Positions 28,611 to 36,966 of a stretch of DNA of 64,000 nucleotides are shown here, in pieces. The DNA is from Ensifer sp. MPMI2T (lineage in GTDB: Bacteria > Pseudomonadota > Alphaproteobacteria > Rhizobiales > Rhizobiaceae). Each line of letters starts with the position of its first letter. Positions within the stretch are counted from its first letter, which is position 1. The translations under genes were made by a program, and so were the position numbers. The notes under the pieces are model-generated. The model saw only the letters and a list, made by a program, of their open reading frames with translations, was not told the DNA's origin and did not search any database. Location: positions 1 through 64,000 of the forward strand of contig NZ_SRXN01000005.1 in assembly GCF_004827385.1 (NCBI RefSeq), written 5' to 3'.

Positions 28611-29120
28611 ATGCAAATTAGGGATGCGGCCGACGGCGATCTCGCGGCCATTCGCGACATTTACAACGATGCGGTGGCGAGCACGACGGCGATCTGGAAC
28701 GAAACGCTTGTGGATGTCGCCAATCGTGCTGCCTGGCTCAAGGCGCGAAAATCGGCCGGTTTCCCTGTGCTCGTTGCCGTCTCCGACGCGGGCGAAGTCA
28801 TCGGCTACGCCTCCTTCGGCGAATGGCGTGCCTTCGACGGCTATCGCCACACCGTCGAGCATTCGGTCTATGTGCGCAGCGACCGACGCGGAGGCGGTAT
28901 CGGCCGGGCGTTGATGGTTGCGCTCATCGAGCGCGCCGAGGCACTTGGTAAGCATGTGATGGTCGCCGGGATCGAATCGAGCAACCTCCCCTCGATCCGT
29001 TTGCACGAGCAGTTGGGCTTCGAGCAAACCGGCCATATGAAGGAAGTCGGAACGAAATTCGACCGCTGGCTTGATCTGACCTTCATGCAACTGACCCTGC
29101 GCACCGGTTCGCCGACCTGA
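28611..29120 (+). CDS. GNAT N-acetyltransferase (phosphinothricin acetyltransferase-like)
   Basis: A 169-residue acetyl-CoA-dependent N-acyltransferase. It has the opening IRDAADGDLAAIRDIYNDAV, the tract YRHTVEHSVYVRSDRRGGGIGRALM containing the acetyl-CoA pyrophosphate loop (RRGGGIG), and the C-terminal LHEQLGFEQTGHMKEVGTKF typical of the PAT/MnaT subgroup. Those enzymes acetylate phosphinothricin, methionine sulfoximine or related amino acids. agggag precedes ATG 28611. It may form an operon with the kinase upstream. Confidence 0.9.
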   Translation: MQIRDAADGDLAAIRDIYNDAVASTTAIWNETLVDVANRAAWLKARKSAGFPVLVAVSDAGEVIGYASFGEWRAFDGYRHTVEHSVYVRSDRRGGGIGRALMVALIERAEALGKHVMVAGIESSNLPSIRLHEQLGFEQTGHMKEVGTKFDRWLDLTFMQLTLRTGSPT

Positions 29121-29192
29121 GATTGTCTTCGCTGTTTTTCGTTATCGCCGAAGATGCTATGTATGCTCACTCGTTCGTCACCGAGGAGCCGC

Positions 29193-30182
29193 ATGGTCGA
29201 ACAGAGCAGAGCGCGCAGATGCCGCATCTGGGGCAACCGAATGGGACGTCTGGCGCGCGCTGCCGGGGCCGCGTTGTCGCTCGTAGCGGGGCTTTGCGTT
29301 ACCGTCTCCGGGGGCGCCCAGGCCCGCACCGATGCGCCACCGGTCCCTCCGCGAAAATGCCTCTATTCGGGCGTGTCGGCGGCGAACCCGTCTCTTCGTC
29401 TCTGCATCAGCCCCGATAATTTTGCCCGAGATGTTTGCGGCATCATTGAACACTATGCCGAAGCGAACGACCTCCCTGCCCCTTTCTTCGCCCGATTGAT
29501 CTGGCGTGAAAGCCTTTTTCAGCCGGACGCCATCAGTCCGAAGGGTGCCGAGGGAATTGCCCAGTTCATGCCGGCAACGGCAAAACTGCGCGGCTTGTCG
29601 GACAGTTTCGACGCTGTGGCGGCGCTCGGGAAATCGGCCCAGTATCTAAGTGAGCTGAAGTCGCGCTATGGCAATCTTGGCTTTGCCGCTGCGGCCTACA
29701 ATGCCGGCGAGGCGGGCCTTGAGCGCTTTCTCGAAAACGACCGGCTGCCCTATGAGACGCGCGACTACGTTTTGGCGATCACAGCCTACCCCGTCGAAGA
29801 CTGGCGCGACAATCCGCCGAAGACGCTCAATCTCGAACTTGAAAAGGACAAGAGCTTCCTGGATGGCTGCGTCGCGTTGGCCAATACCCGTCGGTTGCGC
29901 GAGCTCGTCATAGCCGACGAGGCCGTCTGGGCGCCGTGGGGCGTCCAGCTCTCGGCGCATTACCAGAAGTCCGCCGCGCAGCGCTTGTTCTTGCACGCGG
30001 TGAAGAGGCTGCCGGCACCAATCAACACCGAAAAGGCAGTCCTCGTGCGGGAGCGCAACGGCGCCTTTGGAGCGAGAAGACGGTACGCGGCCCGCATCGG
30101 CCGGCAGACGCGCGCCGAGGCAAACGAGCTTTGCGCCGCCATTCGCAAGAGCGGCGGCGCCTGCGTCGTTTTCAAGAACTGA
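29193..30182 (+). CDS. Lytic transglycosylase, SLT family
   Basis: A roughly 329-residue exported murein lyase. After a long basic N-terminus and hydrophobic segment (AAGAALSLVAGLCVTVSGGAQA) comes the SLT domain, with the catalytic Glu in LIWRESLFQPDAIS, then GAEGIAQFMPATA and AAAYNAGEAGLERFL. The C-terminus (ARIGRQTRAEANELCAAIRK) resembles an SPOR-like peptidoglycan-binding fold. ATG 29193 was chosen because gaggag precedes it; ATG 29154 and ATG 29241 are alternatives. Its 3' end overlaps the convergent epimerase gene by 11 bp. Confidence 0.86.
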   Translation: MVEQSRARRCRIWGNRMGRLARAAGAALSLVAGLCVTVSGGAQARTDAPPVPPRKCLYSGVSAANPSLRLCISPDNFARDVCGIIEHYAEANDLPAPFFARLIWRESLFQPDAISPKGAEGIAQFMPATAKLRGLSDSFDAVAALGKSAQYLSELKSRYGNLGFAAAAYNAGEAGLERFLENDRLPYETRDYVLAITAYPVEDWRDNPPKTLNLELEKDKSFLDGCVALANTRRLRELVIADEAVWAPWGVQLSAHYQKSAAQRLFLHAVKRLPAPINTEKAVLVRERNGAFGARRRYAARIGRQTRAEANELCAAIRKSGGACVVFKN

Positions 30183-31191
30183 CGCTCAGGCGTGCCGGCG
30201 CGGTCGACATTCCGCAATCCTGCGGAAGGCAACCGAGCGAGGCGAGAGTTGCCGTGACCGCACCATCGATTGGGGTCTGCGGCTCCTCGCCGAGCGTGGC
30301 GATTAGCTGGTCATTGCGCATCTCGAGCGGCTCGCGCCAAAGATAGCGCATCTCCGTAAGCCCCTTGAAAAGCGGCACGAAGGGCGATGCAAGGGACACG
30401 AGCCACCAGGGAAACCTTTTGACCTTGAGATCATGCTTCCCGACAGCACGCCGGATCGCCGCAATCATCTTCGTGCCGTCGTCATCGAAGAAACCGCGCA
30501 TATGGTAGACCGCAAATGGCGGCAGGCGTTCGGCGCGCTCGATCAGTCTGATCATCGTCTCCGCGACATCCGGCAAATAGGCCCATTGGTGGGCAGTTCC
30601 CTTCTTCCCAGGATAGCTAATCGCCCCAAGCGGTTTTCCGGGCTTCACCAACCCTTGAGAGAACCAGTTATTGGCGGCGCCTGGGCCAAAAAAGTCCCCT
30701 GCCCGCAGAATGATGACACGAACGCCGGCTTCGCACGCAACCTTCAGCCTTGCTTCCATTTCCTTGCGAATGGCGCCCTTTTCCGTTCGTGGGTTCTGTG
30801 GCGCATCTTCGTCAAGCACGGGAAAGGCGTCTGGCCCGAAATTGTAGATCGTACCGGGCAAGACGATGCGCGCACCGACAGCCTTGGCCGCGGCGATTGT
30901 GTTATCGAGCATCGGCAATACGAGTTTGCCCCAGTCGCGATAACCAGGCGGGTTGACCGCGTGGATGATGATGGACGCGCCCTCGGCCGCCGCTCTCACG
31001 TCGGCGGCGTTCATTGCGTCGCCCTGGATCCATTCGAAGGCCGGTGCCTTTCTGGACGCCTTCGCTGCGTCCCGGTTCAGTGCCCGGACCGTCCACCCGC
31101 GAAGGTGTAGACCGCAGGCGACCGCGCCGCCTATTCCGCCGGTTGCGCCCAGCACGAGAACCGTTCCTGTCTTGTCCTGTGTTTCCGTCAT
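30172..31191 (-). CDS. NAD(P)-dependent epimerase/dehydratase-like protein (atypical SDR)
   Basis: A 339-residue Rossmann-fold protein. The dinucleotide motif is VLVLGATGGIGGAV (GxxGxxG), and IIHAVNPPGY and FFGPGAANNWF follow as in extended SDRs. At the expected YxxxK catalytic site the sequence is GAIRK, lacking the Tyr, so it may be a non-catalytic or differently acting NAD(P)-binding protein. ATG 31191 was chosen over ATG 31242 because ggagagaaaa precedes it. It is divergent from a LysR gene that may regulate it. Confidence 0.82.
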   Translation of the reverse strand: MTETQDKTGTVLVLGATGGIGGAVACGLHLRGWTVRALNRDAAKASRKAPAFEWIQGDAMNAADVRAAAEGASIIIHAVNPPGYRDWGKLVLPMLDNTIAAAKAVGARIVLPGTIYNFGPDAFPVLDEDAPQNPRTEKGAIRKEMEARLKVACEAGVRVIILRAGDFFGPGAANNWFSQGLVKPGKPLGAISYPGKKGTAHQWAYLPDVAETMIRLIERAERLPPFAVYHMRGFFDDDGTKMIAAIRRAVGKHDLKVKRFPWWLVSLASPFVPLFKGLTEMRYLWREPLEMRNDQLIATLGEEPQTPIDGAVTATLASLGCLPQDCGMSTAPARLSVSS

Positions 31192-31256
31192 TTTTCTCTC
31201 CATCGTCTTGGATGGTTCGAGCATCGTCGGCTTCGGCGTCAAACGGAATTGTCTAA

Positions 31257-31273
31257 ATAGCTATGGCAGCTAT
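31257..31273. promoter_or_regulatory. Candidate LysR operator
   Basis: atagct-atggc-agctat is a perfect 6-bp inverted repeat with a 5-bp spacer in the 92-bp gap between the divergent epimerase-like and LysR genes. It overlaps ATG 31263, arguing that the LysR gene starts at ATG 31284. Confidence 0.5.
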
Positions 31274-31283
31274 ACTTAAATTT

Positions 31284-32174
31284 ATGAGCACTGAGCCGAG
31301 CTGGGATTTTTATCGCACCTTTCTCATGGTGCTGAGCGAAGGGTCGCTGTCGGCGGCAGCGCGCGAACTTGGGCTGACGCAGCCGACCGTCGGCCGTCAC
31401 ATCGACGCGCTGGAAAAAGCCCTCGGTTTCGCGCTGTTCACGCGCTCGCCACAAGGGTTGCTGCCGACTGAGGCGGCCGTGGAACTGAAGCCCTATGCAG
31501 GGACCATGGCCGCCACCTCCTCTGCCCTGCTCCGTGCCGCCTCCGGCCAGCAGGGCGCGATTGGCGGAGCCGTGCGCATCAGCGCCAGCGAGGTGATCGG
31601 CGTCGAGGTCTTGCCGCCGATCCTTGCCGAACTCAACAGGGAATATCCGGATCTCTCCATCGAGCTTTCCGCATCGGACGCCGTCGAGGATCTTTTGCGC
31701 CAGGAGGCCGATATCGCTGTGCGTATGGTCAGACCGGAGCAGGATGCGCTGGTCGCTCTTCATATCGGCGCGGTGCCGCTCGGCTTCCATGCGCATCGGT
31801 CCTATCTCGAAAGGCGCGGCGTGCCTGAGACGATCGATGATCTCTCCCGCCACAGCCTGATCGGGTTCGATCGGCAAACCGCGGCAATCCGCGCCCTCAT
31901 GGCAAGGACGCCGAACTTGCCGTCAGCGCGATTTGCATTGAAGACCGACAGCAATGTCGCGCAACTCGCGGCGATCCGGGCCGGCTTCGGCATCGGTATC
32001 TGCCAGAACGCCCTTGCCACCCGCGATCCCCGGCTTGTCCATGTGCTTCCCGACGCCTTCGAGATGAAGCTCGAAACCTGGCTCGTAATGCACGAGAACC
32101 TGCGCTCGAGCCCGCGCTGCCGTGTCGCCTTTGACGCGTTGGCCAAGGGACTGAAAGCCTATATCCGGCAGTAA
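31284..32174 (+). CDS. LysR family transcriptional regulator
   Basis: A 296-residue LysR regulator: winged helix at the N-terminus (WDFYRTFLMVLSEGSLSAAA, LTQPTVGRHIDALEKALG) and a substrate-binding domain (VRISASEVIGVEVLPPILAEL, VAQLAAIRAGFGIGICQ). It is divergent from an NAD(P)-binding epimerase-like gene, its probable target. ATG 31284 is preferred because the upstream ATG 31263 lies inside a palindrome; neither has a strong ribosome site. The ligand is unknown. Confidence 0.9.
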   Translation: MSTEPSWDFYRTFLMVLSEGSLSAAARELGLTQPTVGRHIDALEKALGFALFTRSPQGLLPTEAAVELKPYAGTMAATSSALLRAASGQQGAIGGAVRISASEVIGVEVLPPILAELNREYPDLSIELSASDAVEDLLRQEADIAVRMVRPEQDALVALHIGAVPLGFHAHRSYLERRGVPETIDDLSRHSLIGFDRQTAAIRALMARTPNLPSARFALKTDSNVAQLAAIRAGFGIGICQNALATRDPRLVHVLPDAFEMKLETWLVMHENLRSSPRCRVAFDALAKGLKAYIRQ

Positions 32175-32201
32175 CAACCAACAGATGGCGGCCAACGAAA
32201 A

Positions 32202-32221
32202 GCCCGCCGGCAACGGCGGGC
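32202..32221 (-). terminator. Bidirectional terminator between lysR and gyrA
   Basis: gcccgccg (32202-32209) and cggcgggc (32214-32221) with a gcaa loop. On the minus strand it is followed by ttttcg, so it chiefly serves gyrA; on the plus strand ctttc follows. Confidence 0.65.
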
Positions 32222-32251
32222 CTTTCAAGTCTCGCAAGTAAGTACGTGCGA

Positions 32252-35032
32252 TCAGTCTTCAGTAACTTCTGGTGGCTCCGGCGCGATGCCTTCGCCAAGC
32301 GCAGCTTCCGCAACCTCGTCCTCACCGTCCGGCTCGCTGATCCGCTCGACCGAAACCACCTTCTCATCCCTCGCCGTCGAGAAGATCGTCACGCCCTTTG
32401 TCGCGCGGCTGGCCAGACGGATGCCGTTGACCGGCACGCGAATGAGCTGGCCGCCGTCGGAGACGAGCATGATCTGATCGTTGAGCTCGACCGGGAAGGC
32501 GGCGACCAGCGCGCCGATCTCCGCCGTCTTCGACGTGTCGGTGGCGCGGATGCCTTTGCCGCCGCGGCCGGAGGTGCGGAAGTCGTAGGAAGACGAGCGC
32601 TTGCCGAAGCCCTTCTCGGAGACCGTCAGCACGAACTGTTCGCGTGCCTTCAGTTCCTCGTAGCGCTCGTTGGAAAGCTCGCCGCCGTCGGTGACTTCTT
32701 CGCCGACCAATGCGATTTCCTCTTCCTCGCCGTTCGTCGTGCGCCTCTCGGCCACTGCGCGCCTCAGATAGGCCGCACGCTCCCAAGGTTCGGCATCGAC
32801 ATGGCCGACGATCGCCATCGAGATGATCCGGTCGTTGTCGCCGAGCGAAATGCCGCGCACGCCGATCGAATTGCGGCCGGCGAAGACGCGCACGTCGGGC
32901 ACAGGGAAGCGGATGCATTGGCCGAGCGCTGTCGTCAGAAGCACGTCGTCGAGCTCGGTGCAGGTGTCGACCGACAGGATTTCGTCGCCCTCCTCATCGA
33001 GCTTCATCGCGATCTTGCCATTGCGGTTGACCTGGACGAAGTCCGAGAGCTTGTTGCGGCGGACCGTGCCCCGCGTGGTCGAGAACATCACGTCCAGGTT
33101 TTCCCAGGTCGTTTCGTCCTCGGGCAGCGGCATGATCGTGGTGATGCGTTCGCCGGGTTCGAGCGGCAGCATGTTGATCAGCGCCTTGCCGCGCGACTGC
33201 GGCGTACCGACCGGTAACCGCCAGACCTTCTCCTTGTAGACGATGCCGCGCGACGAGAAGAAGAGGACCGGCGTATGGGTGTTGGCAACGAATAGCCGGG
33301 TAACGAAATCCTCGTCCCGTGTCGCCATGCCGGACCGTCCCTTGCCGCCGCGGCGCTGTGCCCGATAGGTCGTCAACGGAACACGCTTGATATAGCCGAG
33401 ATGGGAGACGGTGACGACCATGTCCTCCTGGGCGATCAGGTCTTCGTCGTCCATATCCGGGCCGCCTTCGGCGATCTCGGTGCGACGCGGCGTTCCGAAC
33501 TCGTCACGGACGGCTTCCAGTTCCTGCTTGACGATCGCCATGATGCGCAAGCGCGACGACAGGATATCGAGATAGTCCTTGATTTCCTCGCCGATCTTGT
33601 TGAGTTCATCGCTGATTTCGTCGCGGCCGAGCGCGGTCAGACGCTGCAGGCGCAGGTCGAGGATGGCGCGGGCCTGCTCTTCCGACAGATTGTAGGTGCC
33701 GTCCGCGTTGATGCGGTGTCGCGGGTCGTCGATCAGGCGGATCAGAGCATCGACGTCATGCGCCGGCCAGCGGCGTTCCATCAACTGCTCGCGTGCCGTC
33801 TGCGGATCGGGTGCATGACGGATCAGCTTAATGACTTCGTCGATATTGGCGACCGAGATCGCGAGACCGACCAAGACATGCGCCCGCTCGCGCGCCTTGC
33901 GCAGCAGATATTTTGTTCTCCGGCTAACGACTTCTTCGCGGAAGGAGACGAAGGCGCGGAGCATATCGAGCAGTGTCATCTGCTCCGGCTTGCCGCCATT
34001 GAGTGCCACCATGTTGCAGCCGAACGACGTCTGCAGCGGCGTATAGCGGTAGAGCTGGTTGAGGATGACCTCGGCATTGGCGTCGCGCTTCAGTTCGATG
34101 ACGACGCGATAGCCCTGGCGATCGGATTCGTCGCGCAGGTCCGAGATGCCTTCGATGCGCTTCTCGCGCACCAGTTCGGCCATCTTCTCGATCATCGTCG
34201 CCTTGTTCACCTGATAGGGAATCTCGGTGATGATGATCTGCTCGCGATCACCGCGCATCGGCTCGACATGGGCGCGTCCGCGCATGATGACGGAGCCGCG
34301 ACCAGTTTCATAGGCCTGGCGAATGCCCGAGCGTCCGAGGATCAGCGCGCCGGTCGGAAAATCCGGCCCGGGAATGATCTGCATCAGTTCCGGCAGTTCG
34401 ATCGCTGGATCGTCGATCAGCGCGATGCAGCCGTTAATGACTTCGCCAAGATTGTGCGGCGGGATGTTCGTCGCCATACCGACGGCGATGCCGCCCGCAC
34501 CGTTGACCAGGAGGTTCGGAAACTTCGCCGGGACGACGACGGGTTCATGCAGCGTGCCGTCGTAGTTGTCGCGGAAATCGACTGTTTCCTTGTCGAGATC
34601 GTCGAGCAGCGAATGCGCTGCCTTCTGCAGCCGGCACTCGGTATAACGCTCTGCTGCCGGCGGGTCACCATCGACGGAACCGAAATTGCCTTGGCCGTCG
34701 ATCAACGGCAATCGCAGCGACCAGTCCTGCGCCATGCGCGCCAGGGCGTCATAGATCGCCATGTTGCCGTGCGGGTGATATTTACCCATCACGTCACCGG
34801 TGACGCGGGCGCACTTGACGTATTTTTTGTTCCAGTCGATGCCGAGTTCACTCATCCCATAGAGGATGCGCCGGTGAACGGGTTTCAGACCGTCGCGCAC
34901 ATCGGGAAGTGCGCGGGAAACGATCACGCTCATGGCGTAATCGAGATAGGACCGCTGCATTTCCTCGATGATGGAAATCGGCTCGATGCCTGGCGGAGTT
35001 TTTCCGCCGCCGGGATTGCTTTGTTCAGTCAA
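32252..35032 (-). CDS. gyrA: DNA gyrase subunit A
   Basis: The 926-residue subunit breaks and rejoins DNA during negative supercoiling. The catalytic Tyr lies in [10 protein letters not shown]. The C-terminal domain carries GyrA-box beta-pinwheel repeats (e.g. [23 protein letters not shown]) and an acidic tail. At the quinolone-resistance region the sequence is [10 protein letters not shown], so the positions equal to E. coli D82 and S83 are Asn and Met while D87 is kept. ATG 35032 is the only sensible start. A promoter lies about 40 bp upstream. Confidence 0.98.
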   Translation of the reverse strand: MTEQSNPGGGKTPPGIEPISIIEEMQRSYLDYAMSVIVSRALPDVRDGLKPVHRRILYGMSELGIDWNKKYVKCARVTGDVMGKYHPHGNMAIYDALARMAQDWSLRLPLIDGQGNFGSVDGDPPAAERYTECRLQKAAHSLLDDLDKETVDFRDNYDGTLHEPVVVPAKFPNLLVNGAGGIAVGMATNIPPHNLGEVINGCIALIDDPAIELPELMQIIPGPDFPTGALILGRSGIRQAYETGRGSVIMRGRAHVEPMRGDREQIIITEIPYQVNKATMIEKMAELVREKRIEGISDLRDESDRQGYRVVIELKRDANAEVILNQLYRYTPLQTSFGCNMVALNGGKPEQMTLLDMLRAFVSFREEVVSRRTKYLLRKARERAHVLVGLAISVANIDEVIKLIRHAPDPQTAREQLMERRWPAHDVDALIRLIDDPRHRINADGTYNLSEEQARAILDLRLQRLTALGRDEISDELNKIGEEIKDYLDILSSRLRIMAIVKQELEAVRDEFGTPRRTEIAEGGPDMDDEDLIAQEDMVVTVSHLGYIKRVPLTTYRAQRRGGKGRSGMATRDEDFVTRLFVANTHTPVLFFSSRGIVYKEKVWRLPVGTPQSRGKALINMLPLEPGERITTIMPLPEDETTWENLDVMFSTTRGTVRRNKLSDFVQVNRNGKIAMKLDEEGDEILSVDTCTELDDVLLTTALGQCIRFPVPDVRVFAGRNSIGVRGISLGDNDRIISMAIVGHVDAEPWERAAYLRRAVAERRTTNGEEEEIALVGEEVTDGGELSNERYEELKAREQFVLTVSEKGFGKRSSSYDFRTSGRGGKGIRATDTSKTAEIGALVAAFPVELNDQIMLVSDGGQLIRVPVNGIRLASRATKGVTIFSTARDEKVVSVERISEPDGEDEVAEAALGEGIAPEPPEVTED

Positions 35033-35360
35033 TGTTGATCACGATCTTTGTTCAGAATCAGTCGATTTTTTATAGCCGAATGCGGCTCTAAGCGCCAATT
35101 TTTGCAGTTGGTTGTGAACAGTCTTTTGCTGCCAGAACAGGCTTTTCTAGGGCATTCCCCCGGAAATATGATGAGATCCGCGTACGCCGCCCATCACGCC
35201 TATGTCCCCGACGATCAAGACGGCAATCCACGCGCCCAAGCTGATTTAAGCCATTGATCGACCTTTGGCTAGCGGCCCCTTTCCAAGCTCGCCGCGCTTG
35301 CCTAACAATGCGTCCACGCCAACGGGAAAACCTGGGGTAGCAATCCGGAAGGGGATACGG
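35033..35360. other. Divergent promoter region of gyrA and marC
   Basis: About 330 bp without a gene. It holds the gyrA promoter at 35070-35098. The right half (35150-35340) shows nothing recognisable beyond an aaggggata ribosome site for marC. Confidence 0.5.
35070..35098 (-). promoter_or_regulatory. Housekeeping promoter of gyrA
   Basis: On the minus strand: ttggcg (35093-35098), exactly 17 bp, ctataa (35070-35075). This fits the rhizobial sigma-70 pattern. The leader would be about 30 nt. Confidence 0.6.
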
Positions 35361-35990
35361 ATGTTCAATGTCGATCTTTTGATCAATGCGCTGACGACTC
35401 TGCTTGTTACGCTCGATCCCCCGGGCCTTGCGCCGATCTTCTTAAGTCTTACAGCGGGTTTGAGCCGCCAGGAGCGTTTCCAGGTCGCTACCCGCGGCTC
35501 GATGATCGCGTTTTTCATCCTTGCCGCCTTCGCCCTCTTCGGTGACGGCATCCTCGGTTTGCTCGGCATCTCGATCGGCGCCTTCCGCATTGCCGGCGGC
35601 CTGTTACTCTTTTGGATCTCCTTCGAGATGATCTTCGAGAGGCGTCAGGAACGGAAGGAAAAGACCGGCGAAGCTGCAGTGACCAAGGACCATATTCACA
35701 ACATCGCAGTCTTCCCACTCGCCCTGCCTTTGATCGCCGGCCCCGGCGCAATTTCGGCCACGATCCTGCTTGGCAGTTCGTTTCCTTCCGCCATCGAACG
35801 CGTTCAGCTTCTCATTGTCATCGCCGCGTCGATGGCTCTCTTGTTTCTGGCACTCGTAATCTCCGAACGTATAGACCGCTTTCTCGGGGTCACGGGACGG
35901 GCGATCCTCACGCGTCTACTTGGTGTGATTCTGGCTGCACTGGCCGTGCAGTTCGTCATCGACGGCGTGAAGTCGGCCTTCTTGGCATAG
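35361..35990 (+). CDS. MarC family integral membrane protein
   Basis: A 209-residue inner-membrane protein with six hydrophobic segments. FNVDLLINALTTLLVTLDPPGLAPIFLSL and the second-half FPLALPLIAGPGAISATILL are the signature repeats of the MarC (UPF0056) family, whose function is unknown; it was once linked wrongly to multiple antibiotic resistance. A charged loop (ERRQERKEKTGEAAVTKDHIHN) separates the two three-helix halves. ATG 35361 was chosen for the gaagggga site and the family start. Confidence 0.92.
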   Translation: MFNVDLLINALTTLLVTLDPPGLAPIFLSLTAGLSRQERFQVATRGSMIAFFILAAFALFGDGILGLLGISIGAFRIAGGLLLFWISFEMIFERRQERKEKTGEAAVTKDHIHNIAVFPLALPLIAGPGAISATILLGSSFPSAIERVQLLIVIAASMALLFLALVISERIDRFLGVTGRAILTRLLGVILAALAVQFVIDGVKSAFLA

Positions 35991-36080
35991 CGCGAGTACC
36001 GAGAGCGACGACGTGCCGCCGACAGCGGCCGACGCGTTGCACTGGCACCCCCATTGCATCCCTGGGGACAGTCAAAACGC

Positions 36081-36108
36081 AAAAAGCCAGTCCTTAGGAC
36101 CGGCTTTT
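36081..36108 (-). terminator. Bidirectional terminator between marC and ssb
   Basis: Arms aagccagtcct and aggaccggctt (36084-36105 region) around a short loop, with A residues on the left and T residues on the right, giving a U-tail in both directions. Confidence 0.8.
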
Positions 36109-36170
36109 CCGGATTCTCTACGCTTCCGTCTTGCAGGCGAACGTGAGCCGCCCCTAGGAGCGGCCAACCA

Positions 36171-36701
36171 TCAGAACGGAATGTCGTCGTCGAGATCGCG
36201 CGAGAAGTTGCCGCCGCTCTGACCGCCCTGGCCGCCGGAGCGTCCGCCCGACGACTGGCGCGGCTGGTCGTAGTCCTCGTAGCCGCCACCGAAGCCGCCG
36301 CCGTAATCGTTGCCGCCGCCACGGCTGGCACCGGCGCCGCTGCCCTCGCCGCGACCGTCCAGCATCGTCAGCGTCGAGTTGAAGCCTTGCAGCACCACCT
36401 CGGTCGTGTAGCGGTCGTTGCCGTTCTGGTCCTGCCACTTGCGGGTCTGCAACTGGCCTTCGACGTAGAGCTTGGCGCCCTTCTTCACATATTGCTCGAC
36501 CACCTTGCAGAGGCCTTCGTTAAAGACGACGACATTATGCCATTCCGTCTTCTCGCGGCGCTCTCCGCTGTTGCGGTCGCGCCAGGTTTCCGAGGTGGCG
36601 ATACGCAGGTTGGCGATCGGGCGGCCATCCTGCGTGCGCCGGATTTCCGGGTCGGCCCCGACATTTCCGATCAAGATCACCTTGTTGACGCTACCAGCCA
36701 T
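36171..36701 (-). CDS. ssb: Single-stranded DNA-binding protein
   Basis: A 176-residue SSB: OB-fold (residues 1-115: VNKVILIGNVGADPEIRRTQ, EWHNVVVFNEGLCKVVEQYV, GAKLYVEGQLQTRKWQDQ), then a Gly/Ser-rich disordered linker and the DDDIPF acidic tip that recruits repair and replication partners. It is divergent from uvrA, and a LexA-type box lies between them, as in many bacteria where ssb and uvrA share SOS control. Confidence 0.98.
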   Translation of the reverse strand: MAGSVNKVILIGNVGADPEIRRTQDGRPIANLRIATSETWRDRNSGERREKTEWHNVVVFNEGLCKVVEQYVKKGAKLYVEGQLQTRKWQDQNGNDRYTTEVVLQGFNSTLTMLDGRGEGSGAGASRGGGNDYGGGFGGGYEDYDQPRQSSGGRSGGQGGQSGGNFSRDLDDDIPF

Positions 36702-36844
36702 ATCGCTTTTCCCGTGCTTTCCGCCGAACCGCCGGCCCGGCTCTCCAATATTTCAAGAACGCGCATCTTAGCGGCCCGCCGCCGTCGATACGCCCCGCAT
36801 CGTGCATAATCCACAGCTGATTTGTGAGACTACCTCTGACATTT

Positions 36845-36859
36845 GTTCTTTTTTTGTTC
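36845..36859. promoter_or_regulatory. LexA (SOS) box between ssb and uvrA
   Basis: gttctttttttgttc exactly matches the alphaproteobacterial LexA motif GTTC-N7-GTTC. It is 122 bp upstream of uvrA (ATG 36967) and 144 bp upstream of ssb. Confidence 0.85.
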
Positions 36860-36966
36860 TAGTATTTCCCTATTATCCTGTCAACCGAATCGCAATTGCG
36901 CCGCCTCTTTGCCGATTGCGCCTCGACATGGGCGTTGTCGTCATTACATAGGGGGCTTTCAACGAC

